Shown: positions 48,555 to 61,526, numbered from the stretch's first letter. The stretch: 64,000 nt of DNA from Vesta saturnalis (GCA_036346205.1 JARFJB010000982.1:298501-362500), one strand, 5' to 3'. Notes: generated by a model from the letters alone, not told the origin. Program-made: numbers and translations.

Positions 48555-50620
48555 CTGGGTTCATGTGAAAAGTACCCACCCTTAATGTTTCAGAAATGCG
48601 TCGTGTTAGAAAGAAATGTCGAAACACGTCAACTTTTAACTTGAGGGGGACACTTTTTGGCGTTACTATCATTAACGTTAGATTTACACCCTCTCTACTG
48701 GAGATACCCCTTAATTTTTTTCAAATGGCTTTAGGTATGAAGTCACCTCATTTATGGTAAATCTCTATTCAATGATACGTTTTTCCCTTTTATGCCAAGC
48801 TTCCATTAGATTATGACAGAAAGATCTCTTGAAACAGATTAATTTTCAAATTTGAGTTGGTACTTTTTGACACTCATGACATAAACTCAGGTTTATACCT
48901 TCTCCCTTCTGAAAACACCTCTTCTTCACATGGCTTGGGATAGCATGTGATACCTCTTTTAATACCTATGTACATCGAACAATGGATTTATAGTTTTTTG
49001 GATCTCCCTGTATTAGTTTAAACCAATAAGGACAATTAAAAAAGTCATAGTAATAGCGACAAAAACAAGAACAATAATGACAATTAAAAAAGTCATGGTG
49101 ACAATTACAAAAACGGTATTCAGTTTGGTGGTCTTTATTAGTAAATTGTCGATCTTTCATACTTAGATATCGCTGTTATTGACAGTTATAAAAAATGGTT
49201 TATACATTAGCTGAAAGGACCGAAATTATTTTTCTTTACGTAAAATGTGACGAAAGTGTTAGACGAACAGCTGCTGTATTTAATGAAAGACCCCCAACAT
49301 GTCCATCATATGTATGTGTCAATGCTAGTACGAAAGTTTTTGTAAACAGGTTCTGCCTTGAATAAGAAGCGAGAGGGGAAAATAGTTTTAGGCGAAAACA
49401 TATAGATAGAATTGGAAATTTTGCTATGGATCAAACAACATCCATCTGGAAAATAGCAGCTCCCACACATTTTTCCGTAAGTTCTGTGCACAAATTTCAC
49501 CCGTATAAGACACAAACACTGAACGAACTAAATGAAGATGATCCCGATCGTAGAATTGAATTCTTTGAAATGACGACACATAAGATTAACTCCAGCGAGG
49601 TTTCAATTCATGTGTTTTAGCAACGAGTCAAATTTCTTTTTAAATGAATTAGTCAATCGTGATAACTGTCGCTATAGGGATGATACAAATCCACATATTT
49701 TTCGTTATCATTCCCAAACGCCTCAAAAATTAATTGCTTGGGCTGGAATTTTAGGCCAGTTTTTTATTGAGCCAGTATTCATTGAAGGAAATTTGACGGG
49801 GAAAAATATTTGGAACTTTTAGATGACGTTATCTAACCTTTAATTGTTGATGGTTTGGAAAACCAACTACATGACCAAGGAAATTTTTTGAATTGATGAA
49901 AATAACATATTTTCAGCAACACGGGCCTCCTCGACATTTTGACCTCCGTGTAAGAGAGTGGTTAAACCAAAATTATACAGACAAGTGGATTAGTCGAAGA
50001 GGTGCTATAGAGTGGCCACCTCGATCTCCAGTATTAACACCACTCGACTTTCTTGTGGGGATATTTGAAATCTGAGGTCTACAAAACACAACAAACGTCT
50101 CTTGATAATTTAAGGCAGCGCATTGTTCAAGTTTGCAGAGATATAAAAAGACACATTCTAAAGTCTATTGAAAATAGACTTTATTATTGCCTGCACGTTA
50201 ATGGAGGTCACTTTGAACACATGATTAAATAACAGTTATTTTTTGTGAACACTTGTCTTTTTAACTTATTTGTAACTTTTGCATCATATCTTTTTAAAGA
50301 TTCTTTATGTCATAACATTATACGGGAGCATCTGAAAAGTTCAAATAGACTCCATTTTAAATAACAATGGAAGACTGGTATCAAAGCCAAAACCTTTGGT
50401 CGAATAGAGATTTACCAGACCTTTTAAATGAGGTATCACGATACCTAAAGCCATTTGAAAAAATTTAAGGGGTTACTACAATAAGGAGGGGTAAATCTGA
50501 CGTTATGACATTAGCGCCAAAAAGTGTCCCCCTCAAGTTAATAGTTGACGTATTACGGAATTTCTTTCTAACAAGACGCATTCTGAAATATTAACGGTGG
50601 GTCCTTTTCAAATGAACATG
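48555..50620. mobile_element. Mariner element adjoining the previous one
   Basis: TA (48553-48554) then CTGGGTTCATGTGAAAAG; the right end is CTTTTCAAATGAACATG then TA (50621-50622). Arms share TTTCTAACA-GACGCATT, AACTTGAGGGGGACACTTTT and GAGGTATC landmarks. The left boundary is separated from the 46397-48550 mariner only by TATA. Transposase on the plus strand. Confidence 0.88.
49195..50232 (+). pseudogene. Mariner transposase with all three catalytic positions altered
   Basis: The ATG at 49195 opens MVYTLAERTEIIFLYVKCDE with VRRTAAVFNERPP, the HTH region. Downstream frames give SVHKFHPYKTQTLNELNEDD, SNESNFFLNELVNRDNCRY (first Asp now Asn), PQKLIAWAGILGQFFIEPVF, FQQHGPPRHFDLRVREWLNQ (second Asp now His) and WPPRSPVLTPLDFL (third Asp now Val). 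The C-terminus, NGGHFEHMIK, stops at 50230-50232. Frameshifts at about 49310, 49610 and 49820. A dead mariner transposase whose overall length is still near normal (about 345 codons). Confidence 0.9.
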
Positions 50621-50622
50621 TA

Positions 50623-51120
50623 TATTTACAATATAAGTACGTAACCGGCTGTTCTACTGCGTGAGCGCATATTACTGCCCAACCGCGAAGCTGGAGGGTA
50701 GTAACGTGCGCGAATGCAGTAAAACAGATTGTACACGAATATAGTACCATATTTTTCACATTGAGGAATTTTTATGTTGAAAATAAGGAACAAAGATATT
50801 CACGAAATATTGCTAATAAACAATTTTCTATTTTATCAATTCATTTGCATGTACGCATTAGCATTAATAGAGGGCACTATACGTTAGACGTCAATCTTGT
50901 TTAAATAATTGAATATTATTTGTTAAAAATTAATTATATAAAATATACAGTTTTTATAAAAATGAGTGATGACGTTGTAATAGATTATACTACCCCTGAA
51001 CTTCGTTCTGAAGCAGAAAGCGTTCGTATTCTAGTTTACATCACGACTTTTAGTAAAGGATGTCATTACATTATGTATATGGATACTCGCTATTACGTAC
51101 CAGAAATCTGAAAAAAAGTA
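50623..51120. other. Spacer between mariners with a short ORF
   Basis: Contains a short plus-strand frame at 50962-51111, MSDDVVIDYTTPELRSEAES and onward, 49 codons. The acidic start looks protein-like, but I cannot assign it. The tract near 50640-50720 is more G+C-rich (GTGAGCGCATATTACTGCCC) and could be promoter or 5' end sequence of another decayed element. Confidence 0.35.
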
Positions 51121-51122
51121 TA

Positions 51123-53068
51123 CACAGTGAGTTTTTTTTCATTATTTGTATGGGGATCTCGGAAACCATAACAGTTACACATTTGCTTAAATGAGGAAAG
51201 ATTCGCTTCTTTAGAAGGCTAATCCAGATTCGCTTTTGTTGATTTAAGAAAATGCATAGATATTTGTAACAAAGTAAAATTCTCCAAAATCATTTCAGTG
51301 CTTTAATTCGTTTATTTCTAAAGATAGATAGTTTAAATACAATTTGTAGATAATTTTGTGCCGAACAATGTCACTGTATAGTTTTTTAATTTTGCTTAAC
51401 ATTTTGAAGTTATGAGGCAAAGTTGAATTTTTTTTAATGGAAACCATAGTTAGCTATGACATATTTTAATAGTGCATTTTTTTCTGATTGTAATGATGAA
51501 AGGGTTGTATCACTTATTTTAATAAATAAAAGCACAATACACGTTTTTCTATTATTAGGTTTAACAAAAATCATATCCTTCCATAGTAAATAAAAGTAAA
51601 GCAACTGAAGCGTTGTTTATCTTCATCTTTCGGAGTTTGTTCGTTAGTGTAATTCTTATCGGTTTTGTCAGTGTGGAGTTGCTTTAGAAAATTGATTATG
51701 GTGTACGCAAATTTCGAGAAACTTGATATGATCGAATGTTACATAATTTGTAACAAAAACAGTCAACGAGCGGCCGAACGCTATTTTTTATTGCGTTTTG
51801 ATCGCCCTCAACCATCTTTAGACACCTTCAAGAATTTATACAACAGTTTGAAAGAGTTTTGTGAATCCCAAATAGAGGAGTCATATTGATGAAAACATGC
51901 AGATAAGTGTTCTAGCTGTTGTTAATCAAAATCCATCTACATCAACACGGAAAAATTGCACAAGACGCTGCAATCCCACAACGCACAGTAGTGAGAACTT
52001 TACCAAAACATAAATATTCAGTTGGACAAACTTTGCACCCTGGTGATGTTGAAAGAAGGTTAACTTTTTGTAATTGGTTCATAAATATGCAGATCTTATG
52101 GACCGTCGAAACACCTTTTACAAACTGTGGTACGTTAAATCGTCATAATGAACACCTGTGGACCCAAGCAAATCCTCACCATTTAAAAGAAAGACGATCT
52201 CAGTGCCAATTTATGGTGCGGTGTTATTGGTCCGCAGCTTGTTAGGCCATTTATTTTTAATGGGACTTTAACTGGAAATCGATATTTTCAATTTCTTAGG
52301 GAAGATTTTAAAAATATCCGAGATGAATTAAATTTACAAACCCGTACAAACATACAGTGGTATCAACACGACGGTGCCCCACCCCATTATCAGGCGTAAG
52401 TTAAAAGATATTTAGATGAAATTTTTCCAAACTCGTGGATGGGCAGAAATGGTCCTGTTTTATGGGCTGCACGTTTCCCTGATCTTTCACCTTGATACTT
52501 TGTTGTATTTGGAGTAATAAAAGATCTCGTTATATGTGTCGATAATAATGGTGGGCATTTCGAACACTTACTGTAAATTTCTTTTGTTTTCCAATGCAAG
52601 ATATGATTTTTGTAAAACCTAATAATAGAAAAACGTGTATTGTGCTTTCATTTATTAAAACAAGTGATACAACCCTTCCATCATTACATACAGAAAAAAA
52701 TGCACTATGAAAATATGTCATAGCCAACTATGGTTTCCATTTAAAAAAATTCAACGTTGCTTCATAACTTCAAAATGCTAAGCAAAATTTAAAAACTAGC
52801 AGGGTGACGGCATTGGACACAAAATTATCAACAAATTGTATTTAAGTAGTTTTTATCTATCTTTAGAAAAAAACGAATTAAAGCGCTGAAACGATTTTGC
52901 AGAATTTTACTTTTTTACAAGTATCTAATAAGCTATGCATTTTCTTACATCAACAAAAGCGTATCTGGAGTAGTCTTCTAAAGAAGCAAATCTTTCCCTG
53001 TTTAAGCAAATGTGTAACTCTTATGATTTCCGAGACCCCCATACAAATAATTAAAACCACTCACCCTG
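51123..53068. mobile_element. Mariner with about 480-bp inverted repeats
   Basis: TA (51121-51122) then CACAGTGAGTTTTTTTTC; the right end is GGTTTTAATT... complement ending CACTCACCCTG, then TA (53069-53070). Arms match over about 480 bp (ATTTGTATGGGG, AACTGTTACACATTTGCTTA-type, CAACGTTGCTTCATAACTTC-type, CACGTTTTTCTATTATTAGG). Transposase on the plus strand at 51698-52576. Confidence 0.9.
51698..52576 (+). pseudogene. Mariner transposase, frameshifted
   Basis: MVYANFEKLDMIECYIICNK with NSQRAAERYFLLRFDRPQP (HTH), then after breaks ILWTVETPFTNCGTLNRHNE (the first Asp of the TDE motif is Val), NPHHL, CGVIGPQLVRPFIFNGTLTG, WYQHDGAPPHYQ (second Asp intact), GRNGPVLWAARFPDLSP (third-Asp region), and NGGHFEHLL with a stop at 52574-52576. 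Several stops; inactive. Confidence 0.87.
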
Positions 53069-53110
53069 TATAATAAAATTTATTTTTTAGTTTATCTCGT
53101 GTAACTCAAT

Positions 53111-53112
<2 letters not shown>

Positions 53113-53138
<26 letters not shown>
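53113..53138. repeat. (TA)n microsatellite at the errantivirus 5' edge
   Basis: About 28 bp of TA immediately before the 5' LTR of errantivirus copy 2. AT-rich targets are typical for this group. Confidence 0.85.
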
Positions 53139-53146
<8 letters not shown>

Positions 53147-53451
53147 TCCGTATTTTTGTATAATATATATTATTATGTAAATAGCTAGTATAACATATCA
53201 TTCTGTAAACAATAGTCAAACATCAAATATTAATTGCATCATTAAATATTATCACATGGAAACTTTCATATTTGTTATTATTGTAATTTATCAATTCTTA
53301 AAGATGTTAGTTATCTTAAGTAAATTAATTATGTTATAAAAGATTGATAACAATAGTCAGAGTTCATATTAACTTATAGTTAGTGAAGTCTCAGTTTTTA
53401 ATTGTAATAATTTATTTTTAAATAAATCTTATGTGCAATAAAAACATAATT
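53136..53451 (+). repeat. 5' LTR, errantivirus copy 2
   Basis: Start inferred from the 3' end of copy 1, which reads AGTTATATTCTCCG after a purine-rich AAGAAGAAAGG tract; the same TATATTCTCCG appears here at 53139. The LTR contains an AATAAA (53436-53442 region) and ends in ACATAATT. Positions 53253-53451 match the 3' LTR at 58296-58500. Confidence 0.78.
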
Positions 53452-53470
53452 GGCGCTGTGAAAAGGATAC
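53451..53470 (+). other. Primer-binding site of errantivirus copy 2
   Basis: TGGCGCTGTGAAAAGG begins directly after the LTR end. A TGGCGC start is usual for primer-binding sites of gypsy-group errantiviruses; the priming tRNA was not determined. Confidence 0.6.
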
Positions 53471-53777
53471 CCAAACGGCTCTATATAATATAACGTAGTG
53501 TCGGCGATTTTTTAATCTTTATTGGGTATACCATCATTATTCATCGTCGTGCTAAGCAAATTTTGGTAAGAATATCTATCTGGCCTACCGAGGTACTTTC
53601 CCCTTCAACGGACCTCAAATGTAGACAACGCCTAGGAAACAAAAACCAGAGTCTGCAACAATAGCAACACCATCCATCGAGAATCCTCAACCGCTGTGGT
53701 ACCTCTACTGCAAGGCTATTAGCAACCTTAGTTTTGTAAGTAATAACATCCTTTTTCTAAACGTTTTGGAATCTTTT

Positions 53778-54992
53778 ATGACTGAATTCCGCTATAGATC
53801 CCCTATAAGAATATCTAGTCATTCAAGTAACTCCGATTCTGATAATCAATTAATTAATAATCAAATAATAATGGCAAATTATACTGAAATAAATATTGCT
53901 AAAGAAATGATTCCTCAATATGAAGGGGGAAGTAGAAACATCATATTTCATACAACAGTGTGAAAAATTTATAGCGCATTATAGAAATAATTCACCAGGT
54001 CACGAAAATTGTACATTAAATAAATTGTTGTCCGAAATTTGCTGCTCCTAGTTAGTTGGTACGGCAAGGACACTTTAGCAATTTCTAATTGCTTAACTTA
54101 GGATAAGGCAAAGAAAACATTAATAAATCGTTTCGGCGACCCTAGAAACGAAACATTACTAGAAAATGATTTAATAACCTGTATTCAATTAACAAACGAA
54201 ACTTACGATGAATATTATGAAAAAATTAAAAAGTAAATTGGTACAGTTGTTAGAACACGTAACCATAAATGAAACAGATGTTAACCTTAAAAATTATAAA
54301 TCTAATGCTTATACAAAAAATGATTTATTCATCTACATGGTAGGGTTTATTAGAACCACATAGATCTTTTATACCTTATAAAATGTAGAATCACTAGAAG
54401 ATTATTCACTTCAGTTAAGAAACTATGATAATTATAAACAACAGGTCAATTTTTAATTTTGTTCGACAAAAACCATCGACAACTAGACAATTCAATAATT
54501 TCACGAATAAAGCTCAACAACCAAAACAGTTTCAACGGGCAAACGCAAATCATTTTTATAAACCTTCACCACAATTTACAAACCGTAATCTAGGCCAAAA
54601 TCAATTTCCGCGTGGTCCGATAAATTTCCAGACGAGACCAGTGTTCACAAATTATCCCAAAAAATTCGCAAGTATTTGGCAAGAAGGAGCCTGAGTCAAA
54701 ACCAACCTCGATGTCAATATCCACACGAAATACTGGCAGACCAAATCAACAGCCCATTAATTCACGTAACCCTTCGAACTATTTTCGAAGCACGGGCCCC
54801 CGTACTTTTCATTCCGAAGATCTTTACAATTTTCAAGACGATGAACAATCAATAGCAATAGTGGAAAACGACGAAAATAATCAAGAAGATTATCAAAACC
54901 CTGAAACTTTTAAATTTACTGAAAATTTTCCTGAACCCCTATTTGAATCTACTGAAAATTTTCGAATACCTGCCTCGGAACCCCAAATTTAG
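53778..54992 (+). pseudogene. gag remnant, errantivirus copy 2
   Basis: The ATG at 53778 opens MTEFRYRSPIRISSHSSNSD, continuing with MIPQYEGGSRN. A frameshift follows, then YFIQQCEKFIAHYRNNSPGH, and after more breaks FNNFTNKAQQPKQFQRANAN, QNQFPRGPINFQTRPVFTN, MSISTRNTGRPNQQ and FRSTGPRTFHSEDLYNFQDD to the stop at 54990-54992. A Gln/Asn/Pro-rich C-terminus without CCHC knuckles is as in known errantivirus Gag proteins. It would form the particle core. At least five frame breaks. Confidence 0.8.
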
Positions 54993-57821
54993 ATTTAAAT
55001 TCGCTAACAAGCGAACCAAAACTACCAGTCATAACGATTCCTAGTTTAAAATTAAAGATTTTAATAAATAGCGGAGCTTATAATTCAATAATAAATCCGA
55101 GTCCTGCCTATGAACATTAAAAAAAAATTTTTTTTTAACCATTTACTGTTAAAAGTTTAAATAATACGATAACCGATAATTAGAATGTATCATATCCTAT
55201 TTTAAAAGAATTTGGACTTGATAATAAAGTTAATTTTCATATAATACAATGGCATGATAGATTTGACGCATTAATAGGAACTGAAAATTTCCAAAGACTT
55301 AAAGCTACGATTAATTATAATAATCAAACATTAGAGACAGGTAATTCTAAAATACCGTTTTTTATGGAACTAAACCCGAAGAATTTTAAACCAGTAAAAC
55401 AAATTGTGAAAAATAATATTAGAATTCCCGAAACTGTCGATCGAGGACAAGTTATAATCCCAGAAATGAAATTAGACAATTATATTATTGCAAAATCAAT
55501 TGCCGTTGCAGAAAATGTCATTTGCACTATACCTTTTGAACAAGAACGTGAAGTAGAAATAAATACGAGGTAAAACCTATTACCAATGTTGATTTAGTAA
55601 ATCCAAAATTCCCCGAGTACGTTCCAAAGAGTAATGGCCAATATTTTACGCCCATACCTGTATAAATTCTGTTTTGTATACATGGACGATATTGTAATCT
55701 TCTCAAAATCACTTCATGAACACTCAGTACACATTAGACAGATATTTGAAAAATTAAGAGAATATAATTTAAAAGTTCAACTAGATAAGTCGGAATTTTT
55801 GTGTAAAGAAGCAGCCTTCGTAGGACACGTAATTACACCATAAGGTATAAAACCTAACACCGCAAAAATTAAAACCTTAGAAGAATACCCACTTCCGAAA
55901 TCAGTAAAAGAAATAAGAGCTTTCCTTGGACTTGTAGGATATTACAAAAGATTTATAAAGAACTTTGCTAAACTTGTACAACCATTTACCAAATCTCTTA
56001 AAAAGAATTCATAAATTGATGTCCCAGATCAAAATTACTTGCAAAATTTTTATCAATGCAAGGAATTACTAACCAATGTACCAATATTAACGTATCCAGA
56101 CTTTGAAAAAACTTTTCATGGTACAACCTATGCATCCAATGTAGCCATAGGAGGAGTTTTATCGAAAAATAACAAACCAATTCTATTTTACTTAAGGACT
56201 TTAAATAGTACTGAACGCAATTATTCAAGTTTCGAACGTGAATTGCAAAGTATAGTAGAAACCACGAAACGGAAAATAATTTATAATAGAAACAGATCAT
56301 AAGCCGCTAGTTTTGTCATTTTCCCTTAATAAAACGATACAGAACTAGACATTATGTCAATAATCCCAAATGCCGACGAAAACCCTTCGTCCGATGATTT
56401 AGAAGAATCATTGAACAGACAACAAGATGATCAATAGAATAATACACAACATACATCTACTAAAATCCAATATTCTCATACCAATCCCTGAGAGTCATTT
56501 CATGTATCGCGTAATCTTAAAACTAGGAGATCAATATAAAATAGAATATCAAAGGCCATTCTTAAAACATGACTATGTTGTTACAATTAGGCAAAGTAAC
56601 GAACTGGAAAACTTTTCACGAATGTTAAAGGAAATCATAGATCCAAAAAACTTATTCGGAATATACTTTAAAGATAAGGAATTAGAATCTAAGTTTTTTG
56701 AAATAACAAGTAATTTATTCAATAACAAAATAAAATTTGTTAAAATCAACCTTCTAACAAAAGATATAGAACAATCGAATGAACAATTCGAAGTAATAGA
56801 TAAATATCATTCTAATAATCACAATGGCATATTAGAAACCTATAATCATCAAATATTACTGGCCTAACTTAAAAACCGCGATAAACAAAGTAATTAACGA
56901 ATGCGAAACTTGTAACGTTAGTAAGTATGATAGAAATCCATATAAAATTCAATTTTCTGGACCTTTACTCGCAAGGAATCCTTTCGATGTAGTACACATT
57001 GATACACTTAGTTTCGAAGGAAACAAATTTTTAACAATAATAGACCTCTTTTCACGATATACACAAGCGTATTACATAACAGACGCATCAGGATTAACAG
57101 TGTTAAACAAGTTCAGACACTACTTTTCGCACCACGGTTACCCAAAGAAAATCGTTTGCGACGAAGGAAAGGAGTTCAAGAACAAGGTATTCCAAGAATA
57201 TTGCGCTTTATTCAAAATCGAATTGCATTTCACTACTAACTATAACAGTAACAGTAACTCTCCAATAGAAAGAGTACACTCCACCATTTTAGAAAAATTA
57301 AGAATGATCAAGACTGAAAATAAAAACGAAAGTCCCTAAAATTCAATGATATCGGCCGTATTACTGTACAATCAGCCTATACACTATGCGACAGGTTATG
57401 CACCTCTTACTCTACTGTACAGGCCTTACGAAAACTTAAATGCACATGAAATTGATTTAAACAAAACTGTGTACGAAAATTACAACGAAAAGCGAAAAAC
57501 CGAATTGTTAATTTCTACGAACAGTTATATCACAAACAATTAGAAAAGGGCACTAAGACTCTGGAAAATAAAAATAGAGATAAAGAATCAACCATTGAAA
57601 TTAATGAACCAGTAGCCTATTTTACACGGCAAAGAATTAGAAAAACAGATCCGTGCTTTGATAAAGTAAATATAACATCCGTTAATAAAAATAAAATCAA
57701 AGGGCTCAGAGAAAGTTCAAATAGACCAGCGAACATACACACAATAAAAATGAAACGTATTAAAAAGAAATTTTGTTTGCAGGATTTGCCTGGCAATCCA
57801 GAACCAGGGCCTTCAAATTGA
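54993..57821 (+). pseudogene. pol remnant, errantivirus copy 2
   Basis: The protease region has INSGAYNSIIN (Asp to Asn, as in copy 1). RT begins abruptly at 55612 after a deletion, with YMDDIVIFSKSLHEHS intact (55678) and GHVITP, FLGLVGYYKRF downstream. RNase H is partial (GGVLSKNNKPILFYLRTLNS). Integrase has HHCC residues, FDVVHIDTLSFEGNKFLTII (first Asp), IVCDEGKEFKNKVFQEYC (second Asp) and NSPIERVHSTILEKLR (Glu), all catalytic residues readable. The C-terminus ends AYFTRQRIRKTDPC and NPEPGPSN with a stop at 57819-57821. A possible env splice acceptor TTTGTTTGCAG lies at 57772-57782. Confidence 0.92.
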
Positions 57822-58293
57822 AAAATTTAATACAAATGGGTACATTACCGAAGACATAGGCCCAGCCATATTAGTAGATCATTATCATAAGTTTTACTTC
57901 TATATTAATATAACAGATTTAGAATTAAGTTATTGTCAAATATTAAGTCAGGTAGTAATTTTAGACACGAATTCAAACGTCATGATCCAGAAATTAGTCC
58001 ATGTGTTAAAAGAGAATTGTAAGTTAATAGAAAAACAATTATCTAAACTTAAACATAAAAAGAAACGTAGTCTTGCTAATATTATTGGTACAGTAATAAA
58101 ATATATTACTGGCAACTTCATTTGCTAATCACATTACTGAAAGGTACTCTAAAGACATGGAAACAATCCAAAAAAAGGTGAACAGTATTCTTGACACACA
58201 GTTAATTATTCAATACAATAAGTATTTAAGTCCCAAATTATTGGACATCCTTCAAACTATTGGAAGAACAATTTCTTTCGCTTTTTCTGAAAT
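57817..58293 (+). pseudogene. env remnant, errantivirus copy 2 (N-terminal half)
   Basis: Overlaps the pol stop. Reads GPAILVDHYHKFYFYINITD, then KLKHKKKRSLANIIGTVIKY: a basic KKKR furin-type site (about 58058-58069) followed by a fusion-peptide-like hydrophobic stretch, the hallmark of insect errantivirus envelope proteins related to baculovirus F proteins. A frameshift follows, then a coiled-coil-like helix (METIQKKVNSILDTQ), and the sequence runs into the 3' LTR at 58296. Ectodomain rest and membrane anchor are absent. Confidence 0.82.
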
Positions 58294-58295
58294 AA

Positions 58296-58500
58296 CACAT
58301 GGAAACTTTCATATTTGTTATTATTGTAATTTATCAATTCTTAGAGATGTTAGTTGTCTTAAGTAAATTAATGATGTTATAAAAGACTCTGCATTGATAA
58401 CAATAGTCAGAGTTCATATTAACCCAGAGTTAGTGAGGTCTCAGTTTTTAATTGTAATAATTTATTTTTAAATAAATCTTATTTGCAATAAAACATAATT
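58296..58500 (+). repeat. 3' LTR (partial), errantivirus copy 2
   Basis: CACATGGAAACTTTCATATT through AATAAAACATAATT, matching 53253-53451 with small differences, including an extra GACTCTGC near 58385. The first about 115 bp of the LTR are missing because of the env/LTR deletion. Confidence 0.88.
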
Positions 58501-59917
<1,417 letters not shown>

Positions 59918-61140
59918 ACATTAAAAATTCATATGACTTTCTAGATAAATTAAAAAGTGTACCTTTAGATCCTCATGACATTTTAGTAAGTTTTGATGTT
60001 ACATCGTTGTTTACCAAAGTTCCCGTTGAAGAGACTATGAAAATTTTAAAAGAAAAACACTCCATCAATCAAGATTTTTTAAATCTAATCCACCACTGCA
60101 TGAATTCTACATACTTCTTATATAATAAACAATTTTATAAACAAGTACAGGGAGCACCCATGGGATCCCCACTTTCACCAGCTTTTGCCAACATTTATAT
60201 GGAGGATTTCGAAATTAACGCCCTAATTTCCACACCATTAAAACCTAAGATTTGGTATCGCTATATCGACGACACGTTTGCAATTTCGTCACATGGAAAA
60301 GAAAATTTAAATCTTTTTTAGATCACCTTAACCAAATTCATAACAACATTAAATTTACAATGGAAATTAAAATAAATAACTCTCTCCCATTTTTAGATAC
60401 ACTTATAACAAGACTTGATAATGGCAAATTTTCACATAGTGTTTACTGGAAACCTACCCATACAAACAGATACCTAAATTCTCTTTCACATCATCACCCC
60501 AGTCATTTACATAGCGTTATGAACTCTTTAATATTCCGTTCTTATCATCTATCAGATCAAAATTCTAGAAATGACGAAATGAATACTATTCATAATATTT
60601 TAATTCAAAATAATTACAGCCAGAACGAAATAATCAAAATTGTCAATAAAATCAGAAAACCTAAAACCATTCCAACTCATTAGATACTGAACATAAAATT
60701 CCAGTAATTTTACCATATATAAAAGGAATCACTGATAAAATCGCTAAAAATTTCCCAAACATGAATTTAGACCCATTTTTAAACCTTACCTTACCTTACA
60801 CCAACTTTTGAAGAATCCGAAAGACAAAATTTGTAATGAAAATCAAGGAGTATACGAGATACCTTGCAACGGGTGCACAAGAAGTTATATTGGACAAACA
60901 AATAGAAAATTACATGTGAGAGCTAATGAACACAAACTGGCCATCAAACAACAAAATCCTTCGTCATCTTTGGCTAATCATTATTTAGATACTGGACACG
61001 AAATTAACACAAACAATATTCGATTACTTGCTCCTTTATATAATTTACACCAGCGGATTACTAGAGAAGCCATTGAAATTGAGAAGAGGCCTAATGCCCT
61101 TAACAAACGTGATGATAGTTCTAGGATACCGCATATTTGA
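59918..61140 (+). pseudogene. Penelope-like reverse transcriptase with GIY-YIG endonuclease
   Basis: RT motif A SFDVTSLFTKVPVEETM (59989), motif B QGAPMGSPLSPAFANIYMED (60147), motif C YRYIDDTFAI (60258, catalytic Asp pair intact), then after a frameshift near 60316 NNSLPFLDTLITR and HSVYWKPTHTNRYLN (thumb). A stop at 60682 precedes the linker LPYIKGITDKIAKNFPNMN. The endonuclease frame 60808-61140 has GVYEIPC (GIY), RSYIGQT (YIG), LHVRANEHK (catalytic Arg) and SSSLANHYLDTGHEI. The frame ends normally at 61138-61140. Two to three breaks; inactive. Confidence 0.93.
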
Positions 61141-61380
61141 AAGAACCTTATTAAACAAAATTCAAAATTACCAATAACTCAAAATCTTCCCAACATCTCG
61201 GCCAATATTACATCTACATCACCTCTAAATCCTGATACTCAAGATTCTGTTAACATTCCGGCATCTAATACAATTCCAAATTCAACGTCATACCTTGGAT
61301 CTGCAAATCGAAGCAGAACTCGTTCATCAAAATTATTATAATTTATTAGTTAGCTTGTTTCATATTTCATTACTAAATAT

Positions 61381-61424
61381 CATTCTTGACAAAGGGGACA
61401 TAGTAAGTCCCCGAAACGTTGAAT
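61381..61424 (+). ncRNA. Hammerhead-like hairpin in the Penelope 3' tail
   Basis: CTTGACAAAG, then a perfect 6-bp stem GGGGAC/GTCCCC (61394-61399 with 61407-61412) closed by ATAGTAA, then GAAACG. The layout stem II followed by GAAA is that of a hammerhead ribozyme core, and Penelope-like elements are known to carry such motifs. The CTGATGA box is degenerate here (TTGACAAA), so self-cleavage is doubtful. Confidence 0.4.
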
Positions 61425-61474
61425 ATTGTATATTTTCACGTTAATAAACACAAGTTGTTCCGAATAATGTCTTT

Positions 61475-61480
<6 letters not shown>

Positions 61481-61521
<41 letters not shown>
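61481..61521. repeat. (TA)n microsatellite at the Penelope 3' end
   Basis: About 40 bp of TA dinucleotide directly after the Penelope tail. Confidence 0.92.

Positions 61522-61526
<5 letters not shown>

Larger units (their letters stand above)
53136..58500 (+). mobile_element. Errantivirus-type LTR retrotransposon, copy 2, internally deleted
   Basis: 5' LTR about 53136-53451, primer-binding site, gag, pol, start of env, and a 3' LTR (58296-58500) that has lost its own 5' portion. Compared with copy 1, about 570 bp of RT N-terminus is missing at 55612, and env is cut after the fusion-peptide region and joined straight into the LTR. Both copies are about 90% or more alike by eye where they overlap. 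Flanked by TA-rich repeats on both sides. Confidence 0.93.
59918..61480 (+). mobile_element. Penelope-like element, 5'-truncated
   Basis: RT core, linker and C-terminal GIY-YIG endonuclease in order, then a 3' tail with a GAAAC-containing hairpin, followed by a TA array. About 350 N-terminal residues of a full-length element are missing. Inserted into a mariner transposase gene. Penelope-like elements prime reverse transcription at a nick made by their GIY-YIG nuclease and are often 5'-truncated. Confidence 0.92.

Noticed and set aside
57780..57820. 2A-like peptide (NPEPGP) at the pol end
   Set aside because: The order of residues does not fit the D-x-E-x-N-P-G-P consensus.
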